From Demequina aestuarii (GTDB lineage Bacteria > Actinomycetota > Actinomycetes > Actinomycetales > Demequinaceae): a stretch of DNA of 64,000 nucleotides. Of the stretch, positions 16,037 to 25,233 are shown piece after piece. The position numbers were made by a program, and so were the translations under genes. The notes beneath the pieces were generated by a model. That model searched no databases. It saw only the letters and a list, made by a program, of their open reading frames with translations, and was not told the origin of the DNA. The stretch covers positions 1,011,467-1,075,466 of the forward strand of contig NZ_BBRD01000001.1 of NCBI RefSeq assembly GCF_000975095.1. Direction: 5' to 3'. Numbering within the stretch: the stretch's first letter is position 1; each line of letters starts with the position of its first letter.

Positions 16037-17239
16037 ATGGGCTTCATCAAGGCCGCCGCAGGAGCGATCTCAGGAACGCTTGCAGACCAGTGGATCGACT
16101 TTCTTCTGCCGCCGGACAACCTGCCGCAGACCGCGGTGGTGTTCCCCGCGGTGCCCAAGGGGCAGAACGCGGGCCGCGGGTCGAACGTCCGCGCCTCCGA
16201 GAACATCATCACCAACGGCTCGAAGGTGGTGGTGCCGGAAGGCTACGGTCTCCTCACCTTCCAGGATGGCCGCATCACCACGTTCGTCGCCGAGGCCGGC
16301 GCGTACATCTTCTCGGATGACGACCAGCAGGCGAAGTCGGTGTTCACCGGCGGCGGGTTCCTGTCGTCGACCGTGGAGAGCTCGTGGGAGCGATTCAAGT
16401 ACGGGGGCCAGCCGGGCGTCCAGCACCTGGCGTTCTACGTCAACCTGAAGGAGATCCCGAACAACCGGTTCGGCACTCAGGGGCCCATCTACTGGGACGA
16501 CCACTACCTCGGCACGCAGGCCGGAGCGGTGACGCGCGGCTCGTACACGCTCAAGGTCGTCGACCCGATCCTGTTCGTGAAGAGCCTCCTGCCCGCCTCC
16601 TACATCACGGCGAACGCGGGCATCTTCGACCTCACCGAGGTGAACAACCCGGTCTCGGAGCAGCTGTTCAACGAGGTGGTCGGATCGCTGTCGGCGGCGT
16701 TCTCGCGCTACACGAACGATGTCGAGCGCGGCAACCGGATCTCGTCGATCCAGGGCGACGCGCTCGGATTCGCCACGACGCTGTCCAGCGTGGTCGAGGA
16801 GCACTATCACTGGACAGACGAGCGCGGCATCACCATCCACGCCGCGAACCTGCTCGCGATCGAGTACGACGCTCCCACCGCGAAGCTCCTCGAAGACGTC
16901 CAGAAGGCCGATGCGCTCTCGGGTGGTCGTGGGGATTCGTTCCTACGTCAGTCCGCTGCGCGAGGGATCCAGTCCGCCGGCGAGACCGGCGGCGGCGATG
17001 GCCTCGCCTTCATGGGGATGGGCATGAACGCTGCCGGGGGTGCGGTCAGTGGCCTCATGCAGAATCAGCCCGGCCAGCAGCCCGTGCCGCAGCAGGGCGT
17101 CGGCCGGCAGCCGCAGGCGGCCCAGGCGGCCGAGCCCACGCCTGCGGACAAGATCCGCGAAGCGAAGGCGATGCTCGACGAGGGACTCATCAACCAGGAG
17201 GACTTTGACGCTCTCAAGCGCAAGGCGCTGGGCCTCTAG
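16037..17239 (+). CDS. SPFH-domain protein (YdjI / virion-core-like) with C-terminal SHOCT motif
   Basis: This 400-residue protein is of the SPFH type described as 'virion core protein-like' (YdjI in Bacillus). Residues about 60-260 form the SPFH core (ENIITNGSKVVVPEGYGLL, TRGSYTLKVVDPILFVKSLL). A Gly/Met-rich linker and a Gln/Pro-rich stretch follow. The last 30 residues (KIREAKAMLDEGLINQEDFDALKRKALGL) match a SHOCT oligomerisation motif. SPFH proteins build rings on membranes. GAGGAGGGGCACCC precedes the ATG. It is followed at 21 bp by a zinc-ribbon membrane protein gene and then by a single-pass membrane protein gene. Confidence 0.82.
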   Translation: MGFIKAAAGAISGTLADQWIDFLLPPDNLPQTAVVFPAVPKGQNAGRGSNVRASENIITNGSKVVVPEGYGLLTFQDGRITTFVAEAGAYIFSDDDQQAKSVFTGGGFLSSTVESSWERFKYGGQPGVQHLAFYVNLKEIPNNRFGTQGPIYWDDHYLGTQAGAVTRGSYTLKVVDPILFVKSLLPASYITANAGIFDLTEVNNPVSEQLFNEVVGSLSAAFSRYTNDVERGNRISSIQGDALGFATTLSSVVEEHYHWTDERGITIHAANLLAIEYDAPTAKLLEDVQKADALSGGRGDSFLRQSAARGIQSAGETGGGDGLAFMGMGMNAAGGAVSGLMQNQPGQQPVPQQGVGRQPQAAQAAEPTPADKIREAKAMLDEGLINQEDFDALKRKALGL

Positions 17240-17260
17240 CGGCCGGCAGGGGAGCGAGCA

Positions 17261-18490
17261 GTGACACAGCCTCACGACTCCAACGGCGTGCCATCGGGCC
17301 AGGCGTCTGAGCCCACCATCATCGACACCACGACGGGACAGGCGCACGGCCACGACTCGTGCCCGCAGTGCGGGTCCACCGAGATCACTCGCAAGGGTGT
17401 GACCCTCAGCCTCATCTGCCAGTTCTGCCGGTACGAGTGGGTGGGCAGCAGGCTCGAGGACACGCACGGGCTCGGCGAAGGCATCGGCGAGTTGGAGGGC
17501 CGCGTCTACACCTCTGGCGCCGCCGACATCACCAGTGACGACACGCTCGTCACGCTGAAGTGCACCGGGTGCGGCTCCGAGGTCGTGGTCGACACCGCGC
17601 ACTCCCTGGAGGCGCGGTGCCACTGGTGCCGCTCGATCCTGTCGATCAACGACAAGATTCCCAATGGCGCCGTTCCGGACGGTGTGCTGCCCTTCACTAT
17701 CACGAAGGACGATGCGGTCGCGCGCATCGCGCAATTCGTGGAGAAGCGCCAGTTCTTCGCGCTCAAGAAGTTCAAGGACGAGTTCAAGCCCGACAACGTG
17801 ATGGGCGTCTACATGCCGTATATGACCGTCGACGGCAATGTGGGCGCGAGACTCCACGGCCAGGGTGAGGTGCTCACGCGGCGCTACACCGTCCAGACGG
17901 GCAAGAACACCTCGACTACGTACTACGACGCGAACGTGTTCGACGTCGTGCGCGACTTCGACCTCCACATCGACGATCTCATCGTCGAGTCGTCGGCCTC
18001 GCGCTCGCACATCGACAACCGCTCGAACACGAACAACATCATCAACTCGCTGCTTCCGTTCGACGTCAAGGAGATGGTGGCGTTCGACAGCAACTACCTG
18101 GGCGAGTTCTCGGCCGAGAAGCGCGATCTGAACATCGACGACGTCTCGTCTCGCGCCCACGTCCAGTTCCTCACGATGGCACGCGAGTCCATTCGCGACG
18201 ACATCGCGGGATATGACCGCGGCGTGCGGTGGACCCACGAGCAGCTCACTGTCCACGGGAGCCGCTGGGCCTCGGTGTTCCTGCCCGTGTGGCTGTACAG
18301 CTACGCGGAGAAGATGGGTGACGGACAGGTCATGATCCACTACATCGCCGTCAACGGCCGCAGCGGCGCGTGCATGGGGAGCGTGCCCGTGAACAAGGGC
18401 CGGCTCTGGGCAGTGACGCTTGGCGTGTCTGCCGCGACCGCCGCGATCGCTTGGCCGCTGGGGATCATCGCGATGGCGTCGGGGGCGTGA
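17261..18490 (+). CDS. TFIIB-type zinc-ribbon membrane protein (YdjG-like)
   Basis: The 409-residue protein has two cysteine-pair ribbons: CPQCGS with CQFCRYEW (about residues 34-58) and CTGCGSEVVVD with CHWCRSIL (about 100-124). A large conserved soluble domain follows (FFALKKFKDEFKPDNVMGVYMPYMTVDGNV) with strand-rich repeats, and one C-terminal hydrophobic segment (WAVTLGVSAATAAIAWPLGIIAM) anchors it. Proteins like this accompany SPFH/YdjI proteins in other bacteria. The ribbon probably binds zinc structurally rather than acting in transcription. It is co-directional with both neighbours, with gaps of 21 and 2 bp. Confidence 0.8.
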   Translation: MTQPHDSNGVPSGQASEPTIIDTTTGQAHGHDSCPQCGSTEITRKGVTLSLICQFCRYEWVGSRLEDTHGLGEGIGELEGRVYTSGAADITSDDTLVTLKCTGCGSEVVVDTAHSLEARCHWCRSILSINDKIPNGAVPDGVLPFTITKDDAVARIAQFVEKRQFFALKKFKDEFKPDNVMGVYMPYMTVDGNVGARLHGQGEVLTRRYTVQTGKNTSTTYYDANVFDVVRDFDLHIDDLIVESSASRSHIDNRSNTNNIINSLLPFDVKEMVAFDSNYLGEFSAEKRDLNIDDVSSRAHVQFLTMARESIRDDIAGYDRGVRWTHEQLTVHGSRWASVFLPVWLYSYAEKMGDGQVMIHYIAVNGRSGACMGSVPVNKGRLWAVTLGVSAATAAIAWPLGIIAMASGA

Positions 18491-18492
18491 CC

Positions 18493-18981
18493 ATGGACCT
18501 GTTCACGACGTTCTCGACGGTCACGGTCACGGTCGCGTCTTCCAGCAGCAGCGACGGTGGCGGTCTCATCGGGGTGGCGCTGCTGGTGCTCCCGTTCGTG
18601 GTGGGGTTCCTGCTGTACCGAGCCATGTACCGGCGCTACCGCAACCAGGACAAGCGCTACGAGTTCGAGCACACCACGTCGGTGGTGCGGAGCAATCTTC
18701 GCCGCTGGGACACCTTCGTGCGGGAGCACAAGCGCCAGCGCAGCAGTGAGATCGACGGTCGCAACGAGGACAACCCGCTCCTCCGCGCGCCTCACGTGGC
18801 GGTGGACGAGGTCGACACCGCCCGCCAGGCGCAGGAGGCGAGGGAAGCCCAGGAGCCTCGGCTCGCGCAGGAGGCCCGCGAGGCTCAGGACGAGCGCTCT
18901 GCGCAGTCGCAGCGGGTCGCTGAAGAGCCACGCGAGATCGAGCTTCCTGTGACGGAGGATCCGGGTCGACCGCAGGGCTGA
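18493..18981 (+). CDS. single-pass membrane protein with Ala/Gln/Glu-rich cytoplasmic tail
   Basis: A 162-residue protein with a Ser/Thr-rich N-terminus, one strong helix (LIGVALLVLPFVVGFLLYRA) followed by basic residues (MYRRYRNQDKRYEF), and a long charged tail with repeated EAREAQE/QEARE units that should be helical. No family is recognised. The ATG lies 2 bp after the stop of the zinc-ribbon gene, so it belongs to the same operon. It may take the place of the Bacillus YdjH membrane partner, but no TPM-type domain is present, so equivalence is only inferred. Confidence 0.68.
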   Translation: MDLFTTFSTVTVTVASSSSSDGGGLIGVALLVLPFVVGFLLYRAMYRRYRNQDKRYEFEHTTSVVRSNLRRWDTFVREHKRQRSSEIDGRNEDNPLLRAPHVAVDEVDTARQAQEAREAQEPRLAQEAREAQDERSAQSQRVAEEPREIELPVTEDPGRPQG

Positions 18982-19005
18982 CGTCGGCCAGCGCAGGTTC
19001 GACCG

Positions 19006-20019
19006 CTACCCGGCTCGCGTCGGCGAGGTGCGGGCTCGATCCGCCTGCCGCAGCAGTGACTGAGCGGTGCCTGAGTCAAGGATGAGATCGGTGATCGTCT
19101 TGGCGTGGAGGGCGGCAAGCAGCGCGACGGCCTTGGCGGGCGCGGCGACCACAGCGACGCGACGGGGGATGCGCTTCAGAGTGAGCGGCGTGGGTCCGCT
19201 GGCACGCATGTTGATGGAGATGTCTCGCCACGAGCCGTCGGCTCGCATGAAGACGGTGCACACATCTCCGACGACGCCGTGGGTCGCGAGGGAGCGGCGG
19301 TCGGCCTCGTCGAGATAGCCGGAGGCGTAGACGTGAGACGGCATCGGCGAGTGAATCGCGCCCACGCCGAACAGCGCGACGTCGGTCCTGGTCTGGCATT
19401 CGAGCACCTGTTGCACTGACCGCTCCTGCCACATCATCTCGCGCGTGCGAGGGAAGTCGAAGAACGCCGGCACCGGGAAGGGCATCATCTCAGCGGTGAA
19501 GGCGCGCGCAATCGCGCTCACCTGCTCGGCGCCGAACGCGAGGCCGGTGGTGCGGGGCGAGACGGAGCCGTTGAGCTGCACCACCGTCGCTCCCTCCCGA
19601 GGGTGGTTGGCGAGGTGGGCGATGATCCTCGAGACGGTCGTGCCCCAGGCCACGCCGAGCGTCATCCCGTCGCCGAACCACTCAGGCAGTGCCTCCGCAG
19701 CGAAGCGTGCGACCCGATCAAGCCGCTCGGCCTCGCTCAGCGGCTCCTGGACGCGCACCACGCGGGCGCGGATCCCGAAGCGGTCCGCGAGGTCCCGCGA
19801 GAGTCCACTGGTCGTCTCCACATCCCTGACGTGGATCCGCACGATCCCGGCCGCGCGGGCCGCCTTCAGCATCCGCGACACGGTCGAGCGCGATTGGCCG
19901 ATGCGCCTACCGACGGCCTCCATCGTCTCGTCCTCGAGGTAGTACAGGTGCGCCGCCTCCCGCATGAGGTCGTCGTGGCTCCGTGGTGCTGCCCCTCGGT
20001 GACCGTCACGTGTTCCCAT
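19006..20019 (-). CDS. SorC/DeoR-type sugar-binding transcriptional regulator, probable glycerol regulon regulator
   Basis: A 337-residue regulator. The N-terminal helix-turn-helix (EAAHLYYLEDETMEAVGRRIGQSRSTVSRML) is followed by a SorC-type effector domain (TLGVAWGTTVSRIIAHL, VVQLNGSVSP, ALFGVGAIHSP). Family members bind phosphorylated sugars or polyols. The ATG at 20019 is chosen because GAGGAG lies 5 nt upstream; the reading could extend to 20070. It is transcribed away from glpD, with 92 bp between, so it most likely controls the glp genes and itself; glycerol 3-phosphate as effector is a guess. Confidence 0.85.
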   Translation of the reverse strand: MGTRDGHRGAAPRSHDDLMREAAHLYYLEDETMEAVGRRIGQSRSTVSRMLKAARAAGIVRIHVRDVETTSGLSRDLADRFGIRARVVRVQEPLSEAERLDRVARFAAEALPEWFGDGMTLGVAWGTTVSRIIAHLANHPREGATVVQLNGSVSPRTTGLAFGAEQVSAIARAFTAEMMPFPVPAFFDFPRTREMMWQERSVQQVLECQTRTDVALFGVGAIHSPMPSHVYASGYLDEADRRSLATHGVVGDVCTVFMRADGSWRDISINMRASGPTPLTLKRIPRRVAVVAAPAKAVALLAALHAKTITDLILDSGTAQSLLRQADRARTSPTRAG

Positions 20020-20035
20020 CGTCTCTCCTCGGCCT

Positions 20036-20047
20036 GCACATATGTGC
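20036..20047. promoter_or_regulatory. palindromic operator candidate between regulator gene and glpD
   Basis: GCACATATGTGC is a perfect 12-bp palindrome inside the 92-bp divergent gap, 16 bp from the regulator start and 64 bp from the glpD start. Position and symmetry fit an operator of the adjacent regulator; no binding data. Confidence 0.45.
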
Positions 20048-20111
20048 GCTCGAGTTGCGCATCCGTTCATACCAGGGTCTCATGAAAGGGACGAATGGAG
20101 ACGAATCGCGT

Positions 20112-21863
20112 ATGAGAAGCACGCTTACCCCGGAAAGCAGGCTCGCCGACCTGGAGTCGATGAGCAACGAGCATGGGCTGGACGTCCTCGTGATCGGCGG
20201 GGGCGTCACCGGCGCCGGCGTCGCACTCGATGCCGTGACCAGGGGACTGCGCACGGGCATCGTCGAGGCGCAGGACTGGGCCTCAGGCACCTCGTCTCGC
20301 TCCTCGAAGTTGGTCCACGGTGGGCTGCGCTACCTGCAGATGCTCGACTTCCACCTGGTGCATGAGGCGTTGACGGAGAGGGACCTGCTCATCACCGAGC
20401 TCGCCCCGCACCTCGTCGAGCCGGTGTCGTTCCTCTACCCGCTCGAGAACCGAGTGTGGGAGCGCGCGTATGTGGGCGCGGGCGTCGCCCTGTACGACAC
20501 GCTCGCCTCGGTCAATGGCCGCCGGCGCCGCGCGCTCCCGATCCACCGGCACCTCAGCCGCACCGCGATGTCCAAGCACTTCCCCGACCTGCGGCACGAT
20601 GCCGCAATCGGCGCGATTCGCTATTGGGATGCGTCGGTCGACGACGCTCGCCTGGTGCTGACCCTCGTCCGGACTGCGGCGTCGTACGGCGCACTGACCG
20701 CGAACCGCACCCAGGTCGTCTCCCTCACTCACTCCTCGGTAGGCGCGGTGACCGGCGCGGTGGTCCAAGACCTCGAGACAGGCACTCGGTACACGATCAA
20801 GGCCCGGCACGTCATCAACGCGACGGGCGTATGGACGGAGGAGACCGAGTCCCTGGCGCAGTCGGACGGCGGGCTTCAGGTCTTGGCCTCGAAGGGCATC
20901 CATGTGGTGGTGCCTCGCGAGGCGATCCGGGGCGATGTGGGGCTGATCCTGCAGACAGAGAAGTCCGTGCTGTTCGTCATCCCGTGGTCTCGCTACTGGA
21001 TCATCGGCACGACCGACACGCCATACGACTTCGACCCGACGCACCCGGTGGCGACGCGAGCCGACATCGACTACCTCCTCGACCACGCCAACTCCGTGCT
21101 CGCGAAGCCGCTGACCCGTGACGACGTGGTGGGAACCTGGGCGGGTCTGCGACCACTGCTGCAGCCGGGGACCAAGGACGGCACGTCGTCGGCGAAGGTG
21201 TCCCGCGAACATACTGTCGCATCGCCGGCGCCGGGGATGACAGTCGTCGCCGGGGGCAAGCTCACGACCTATCGCGTGATGGCCAAGGACGCGGTGGACT
21301 TCGCCCTTGGCGCGCGCGCCTCAGCGCTCCCCTCGATCACCGACCGCATCCCGCTGTGGGGCGCCGAGGGGCTCAAGGCCGTGAAGCGCCAGGGACCCGC
21401 GCTCAGTGCGCGATACGGATGGACCCGCGCGACGTTCGATCACCTCACGCACCGGTATGGCTCGGGCCTGTCCCAACTCCTCGATGCGGTGAGCGCCCAG
21501 GAGGACCTTGCCCGGCCCCTCGAGCACGCGCCCGCCTACCTGCGCGCCGAGATCCACTTCGCCGCCACTCACGAGCAGGTGATGCACCTCGAGGACGTGA
21601 TGATGCACCGGACGCGATTGGTCTACGAGGTTCCGAATGGAGGCCTCGCGGCCGCGCCGGAGATCGCCGCGATCGTGGCCGCTGTTCAAGGGTGGGACGA
21701 CGACCGTGTGGAGCGGGAGATCGCCTCCTACCGATCGCGAGTCGAGGCCGACGCCGCCGCTGCCCGCGAGCCAAGCGATCAAGAAGCGATCGCCGCACGG
21801 GCAAGCGCACCGGACATCTCACCGATGGCGGCGCTCGGAGGATCGGAGGCGAACGACCACTGA
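20112..21863 (+). CDS. glpD: aerobic glycerol-3-phosphate dehydrogenase
   Basis: This 583-residue flavoenzyme oxidises glycerol 3-phosphate to dihydroxyacetone phosphate and passes electrons to the quinone pool at the membrane. The FAD-binding Rossmann motif VLVIGGGVTGAGVALDA is near residue 25. It is followed by SSRSSKLVHGGLRYL, the substrate region PWSRYWIIGTTDTPY, and the C-terminal flavin motif VVAGGKLTTYR. A C-terminal helical domain of about 130 residues ends in a variable tail. ATG 20112 is preceded by GGAGA; ATG 20082 is the alternative. It heads glpD-glpF-glpK. Confidence 0.94.
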   Translation: MRSTLTPESRLADLESMSNEHGLDVLVIGGGVTGAGVALDAVTRGLRTGIVEAQDWASGTSSRSSKLVHGGLRYLQMLDFHLVHEALTERDLLITELAPHLVEPVSFLYPLENRVWERAYVGAGVALYDTLASVNGRRRRALPIHRHLSRTAMSKHFPDLRHDAAIGAIRYWDASVDDARLVLTLVRTAASYGALTANRTQVVSLTHSSVGAVTGAVVQDLETGTRYTIKARHVINATGVWTEETESLAQSDGGLQVLASKGIHVVVPREAIRGDVGLILQTEKSVLFVIPWSRYWIIGTTDTPYDFDPTHPVATRADIDYLLDHANSVLAKPLTRDDVVGTWAGLRPLLQPGTKDGTSSAKVSREHTVASPAPGMTVVAGGKLTTYRVMAKDAVDFALGARASALPSITDRIPLWGAEGLKAVKRQGPALSARYGWTRATFDHLTHRYGSGLSQLLDAVSAQEDLARPLEHAPAYLRAEIHFAATHEQVMHLEDVMMHRTRLVYEVPNGGLAAAPEIAAIVAAVQGWDDDRVEREIASYRSRVEADAAAAREPSDQEAIAARASAPDISPMAALGGSEANDH

Positions 21864-21886
21864 CCTCGATCCCTCGACGTGATGCC

Positions 21887-21919
21887 GGTGACAGGCATCG
21901 CCCGGCGACGCCTGTCGCC
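21887..21919 (+). terminator. hairpin between glpD and glpF
   Basis: GGTGACAGGC pairs with GCCTGTCGCC (10 bp, one G-U) around a 13-nt loop. It lies in the 93-bp gap between glpD and glpF and is followed by a pyrimidine-rich ACCCTTCTC. It could attenuate read-through or stabilise the glpD 3' end. Confidence 0.45.
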
Positions 21920-21956
21920 ACCCTTCTCACAATGACGTGAACGAAAGGAAATCCCC

Positions 21957-22679
21957 GTGACTGACATCTTCCTCTCCGAGATGCTTGGAACAGGCATGCT
22001 CATCCTCCTTGGAGGCGGCGTGGTGGCAAATGTGCTCCTCGCCAAGTCCAAAGGCCTTGACGGCGGCTGGCTGCTCATCAACTTCGGGTGGGGCCTCGCG
22101 GTCTTCTCAGGTGTATACGTGGCCTTCGCGACCGGTGGTCACATCAACCCGGCAGTGACGGCCGGAATCTGGGCCTCTGGCTCAGAAGAGTTCGCCGACG
22201 GCATCGCGGCCGATGCCGGCAACTTCGTCACCTATGTCGCCGCACAGCTCGTCGGTGCGTTCATCGGTGCCGTGCTGGTCTACCTCGCGTACAAGAAGCA
22301 CTTCGACGAGACACCCGATGCGGGGGCCAAGCTGGCGGTCTTCTCCACCGGTCCGGCGATTCGCTCCTCCGGCTGGAACGTCGTGACGGAGGTGATCGGG
22401 ACCTTCGTGCTCGTGTTCGTGGTGCTGAGCTTCGGCAACTGGCCCGGCGATATCGGGCCGCTGGCTGCCGCTCTGCTGGTGACCGGCATCGGCGCGAGCC
22501 TGGGCGGTCCGACCGGCTACGCCATCAACCCGGCGCGTGACCTGGGACCCCGTATCGCTCACGCGCTGCTGCCGATCAAGGGCAAGGGCAGCTCGGACTG
22601 GAGCTATGCCTGGGTTCCTGTCGTCGGACCGCTCATCGGCGGCGTCGCCGGTGGACTGCTGGCCGGCGTCATCTACTAG
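21957..22679 (+). CDS. glpF: glycerol uptake facilitator (aquaglyceroporin)
   Basis: The 240-residue MIP-family channel admits glycerol by diffusion. Both pore half-helices are present: [11 protein letters not shown] and [13 protein letters not shown], the Asp after the second NPA-like box being typical of glycerol channels rather than water channels. Six helices with two re-entrant loops can be placed. GAAAGGAAATCCCC before the GTG is a good ribosome binding site. It lies between glpD and glpK, and glpK follows 56 bp later. Confidence 0.94.
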   Translation: MTDIFLSEMLGTGMLILLGGGVVANVLLAKSKGLDGGWLLINFGWGLAVFSGVYVAFATGGHINPAVTAGIWASGSEEFADGIAADAGNFVTYVAAQLVGAFIGAVLVYLAYKKHFDETPDAGAKLAVFSTGPAIRSSGWNVVTEVIGTFVLVFVVLSFGNWPGDIGPLAAALLVTGIGASLGGPTGYAINPARDLGPRIAHALLPIKGKGSSDWSYAWVPVVGPLIGGVAGGLLAGVIY

Positions 22680-22735
22680 CGAGCACGACTCGCGCCGCCA
22701 CGGCGCATCCCCACTCTAGAGACAAGGACACCACT

Positions 22736-24250
22736 ATGAACGACTACATCCTCGCCATCGACCAGGGCACCACGAGCTCGCGGGCCATCGTCTTCGACCA
22801 TGAAGGCGCGATCGTCTCCACGGGCCAGAAGGAGCACGAGCAGATCTTCCCGCAGGCGGGCTGGGTGGAGCACGACCCCCACGAGATCTGGACCAACGTC
22901 CGCGAGGTCGTGGGCATCGCCCTGACCAAGGCGGACCTCACCGGAGAGGACATCAAGGCGGTCGGCATCACCAATCAGCGCGAGACCGCGGTGGTGTGGG
23001 ACAAGACCACAGGCAAGGCCGTGTACAACGCGATCGTCTGGCAGGACACCCGCACGCAGAAGATCATCGACAGGCTGGGCGGCGATGATGGCCCAGACAA
23101 GTACAAGGAACGCGTGGGCCTGCCCCTCGCGACGTACTTCGCGGGGCCCAAGGTGATGTGGATCCTCGAGAACGTCGAGGGTGCGCGAGAGAAGGCCGAG
23201 GCGGGCGACCTGCTCATGGGCACCATCGACTCGTGGGTGCTGTGGAACATGACCGGAGGCAAGAAGGGTGGAGTCCACGTGACGGACGTCACCAACGCGT
23301 CCCGCACCATGCTGATGGACCTCAAGACTCTGTCATGGGACGAGTCCATCGCCGCCGACATGAAGATCCCGATGTCGATGCTTCCCGAGATCCGCTCCTC
23401 CGCAGAGGTCTACGGTGAGGGCCGTCGCGGCGGAATGCTGCCCGGGGTGCCGATCGCCGGCATCCTCGGCGACCAGCAGGCTGCGACGTTCGGCCAAGCA
23501 TGCTTCGAGGTCGGCATGGCGAAGAACACCTACGGCACGGGCAACTTCATGCTGATGAACACCGGCACCGAGCTCGTCCCGTCAAAGAACGGACTTCTCA
23601 CCACGGTCTGCTACAAGATCGGCGACAAGCCGGCCGTATACGCGCTCGAAGGGTCAATCGCCGTGACGGGGTCCTTGGTGCAGTGGCTGCGCGACAACGT
23701 GGGACTCATCAAGAGCGCGGAAGAGATCGAGACGTTGGCGAGCAAGGTCGACGACAACGGCGGCGCATACTTCGTCCCAGCGTTCTCGGGCCTGTTCGCC
23801 CCGTACTGGCGGTCAGACGCCAGGGGAGCGCTGGTCGGTCTCACTCGCTACGTCACCGCCGGACACATCGCTCGTGCCGCGCTTGAGGCGACCGCGTACC
23901 AGACTGCGGAGGTGCTCGACGCGATGCGGGCCGACTCCGGAGTGGAGCTCACGGAGCTCAAGGTCGACGGCGGCATGGTGGTCAACGAGGTCCTCATGCA
24001 GTTCCAGGCAGACATCCTCGACGTCGAGGTGGTGCGGCCGAAGGTGGCGGAGACCACGGCGCTCGGCGCGGCCTATGCGGCGGGAATCGCTGTCGGATAC
24101 TGGGAAGGCGAGCAGGACGTCATCGACAACTGGGCGGAGGACAAGCGGTGGGTCCCGGACCTCGATGGTGACGAACGCGAGCGGCTGATGCGCAATTGGA
24201 AGAAGGCGGTCACCAAGACCATGGACTGGGTGGACGACGACGTCACCTGA
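22736..24250 (+). CDS. glpK: glycerol kinase
   Basis: A 504-residue FGGY-family kinase that phosphorylates incoming glycerol to glycerol 3-phosphate, trapping it in the cell. It starts with the phosphate-binding [19 protein letters not shown], has [45 protein letters not shown] and the adenosine-side [20 protein letters not shown]. Length and motifs are those of a standard GlpK. A strong 15-bp hairpin follows 19 bp after the stop. Confidence 0.96.
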   Translation: MNDYILAIDQGTTSSRAIVFDHEGAIVSTGQKEHEQIFPQAGWVEHDPHEIWTNVREVVGIALTKADLTGEDIKAVGITNQRETAVVWDKTTGKAVYNAIVWQDTRTQKIIDRLGGDDGPDKYKERVGLPLATYFAGPKVMWILENVEGAREKAEAGDLLMGTIDSWVLWNMTGGKKGGVHVTDVTNASRTMLMDLKTLSWDESIAADMKIPMSMLPEIRSSAEVYGEGRRGGMLPGVPIAGILGDQQAATFGQACFEVGMAKNTYGTGNFMLMNTGTELVPSKNGLLTTVCYKIGDKPAVYALEGSIAVTGSLVQWLRDNVGLIKSAEEIETLASKVDDNGGAYFVPAFSGLFAPYWRSDARGALVGLTRYVTAGHIARAALEATAYQTAEVLDAMRADSGVELTELKVDGGMVVNEVLMQFQADILDVEVVRPKVAETTALGAAYAAGIAVGYWEGEQDVIDNWAEDKRWVPDLDGDERERLMRNWKKAVTKTMDWVDDDVT

Positions 24251-24268
24251 TCCTCGGCGGGTCAGGAA

Positions 24269-24312
24269 GCGTCGACGCACCGGTCCGCGCCGTGCGGCCG
24301 GTGCGTCGACGC
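24269..24312 (+). terminator. 15-bp perfect hairpin after glpK
   Basis: The arms 24269-24283 and 24298-24312 are perfectly complementary (GCGTCGACGCACCGG and its complement), and the 14-nt loop itself can form a short CCGC/GCGG stem. No T-run follows, as is usual for actinobacterial terminators. Confidence 0.7.
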
Positions 24313-24402
24313 GCGTCGGAGGCGTGCCGCCGTGAGGACTCGCACAGACGAGGTGGCACCCTCGCGGTCGGACGTCACCCGGCGAGTGTCAGCGCGTGGA
24401 TC

Positions 24403-24408
24403 TAGCGT
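24403..24408 (+). promoter_or_regulatory. -10 box of a probable leaderless promoter
   Basis: TAGCGT ends 6 nt before the ATG at 24415. Confidence 0.5.
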
Positions 24409-24414
24409 GGTGGC

Positions 24415-25125
24415 ATGAGCACGCCTCGATGCGCCGTCTGCGGCGCCGACGTCAAGGACGCTGGCGCGCTCGTCGAGTTCCTCCCGCGCGAGGCCGATCT
24501 CGAGTGGCACCTCGCGTGGTGTGGCGGGCTCTCGTCAGCAGGAGACGGCATGACGCGGGGCGAGCCGCCCGACGCCGCGTGGCTGTGCGGCCGCCACCTC
24601 GAGTGCGGTGTTCTGCTGGCGAGTCGGCTCGACATCGCTCGTGGACTCGCCCTGCTGGGAGAGGCCGATGCGGGCGTCGAGGTCCGTGGTCAACTTGCGA
24701 CGACGATCGGTGTCCACGAGTGGGAGCGCGTCCTTCGTCGCGCTCTTCCTGACTTCGCGATCGAGATCGGCAGTGACGACGTCGAGGTCGAGGAGGACTG
24801 GCAGACGAGCTACCTCGAGGACTCCGATATTCCCAGCGGCGCGAGCAATGGCGTCGAGTGCACCAGTTGGCAGGTGAGCGGCGACCAGTCGATGGTGGCC
24901 GTCGATCGCATGATCGTCTTCTGGCAGCGGGGTGGCGTGGCCCGCACTGATATCCACATCGGTTCAGTCTCGCCTCACGCGCCCGGCTGGTCCGTGTGGG
25001 TGACGCCCGATGCTGATGCGGATCGCTTCGGCTCTGAACACGTGAGTGTCCACGGCGACCCCTCGCCTCTCATGTGGGACCTGTTGCGCCGCTATGGGCT
25101 GACGACCACGCGGGTTCGTCCCTGA
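24415..25125 (+). CDS. hypothetical protein with N-terminal cysteine motif
   Basis: The 236-residue protein is not recognised. It opens with CAVCGADV, and CGG plus CGRHLECG at about residues 37-63 could complete a zinc site. The rest is a soluble, acidic, alpha/beta-looking domain (VHEWERVLRRALPDFAIEIGSDDVEVEEDWQTSYL; SWQVSGDQSMVAVDRMIVFW). No membrane segment or signal peptide is seen. It is transcribed alone between glpK and convergent csbD, each side bounded by a hairpin. Confidence 0.65.
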   Translation: MSTPRCAVCGADVKDAGALVEFLPREADLEWHLAWCGGLSSAGDGMTRGEPPDAAWLCGRHLECGVLLASRLDIARGLALLGEADAGVEVRGQLATTIGVHEWERVLRRALPDFAIEIGSDDVEVEEDWQTSYLEDSDIPSGASNGVECTSWQVSGDQSMVAVDRMIVFWQRGGVARTDIHIGSVSPHAPGWSVWVTPDADADRFGSEHVSVHGDPSPLMWDLLRRYGLTTTRVRP

Positions 25126-25184
25126 CCGACGGCGCCACCGCCATTTCGATCCGGTGAGGTCGGACGCGACGATCCGCGCGGAGA

Positions 25185-25226
25185 CATGACAGCGGCGGGG
25201 ACCAGATGGCCCCCGCCGCTGTCATG
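25185..25226. terminator. 16-bp perfect hairpin between convergent genes
   Basis: Arms 25185-25200 and 25211-25226 are perfectly complementary with a 10-nt loop. Located between a plus-strand gene ending at 25125 and csbD ending at 25234, it can end both transcripts. Confidence 0.72.
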
Positions 25227-25233
25227 ACTGGTG

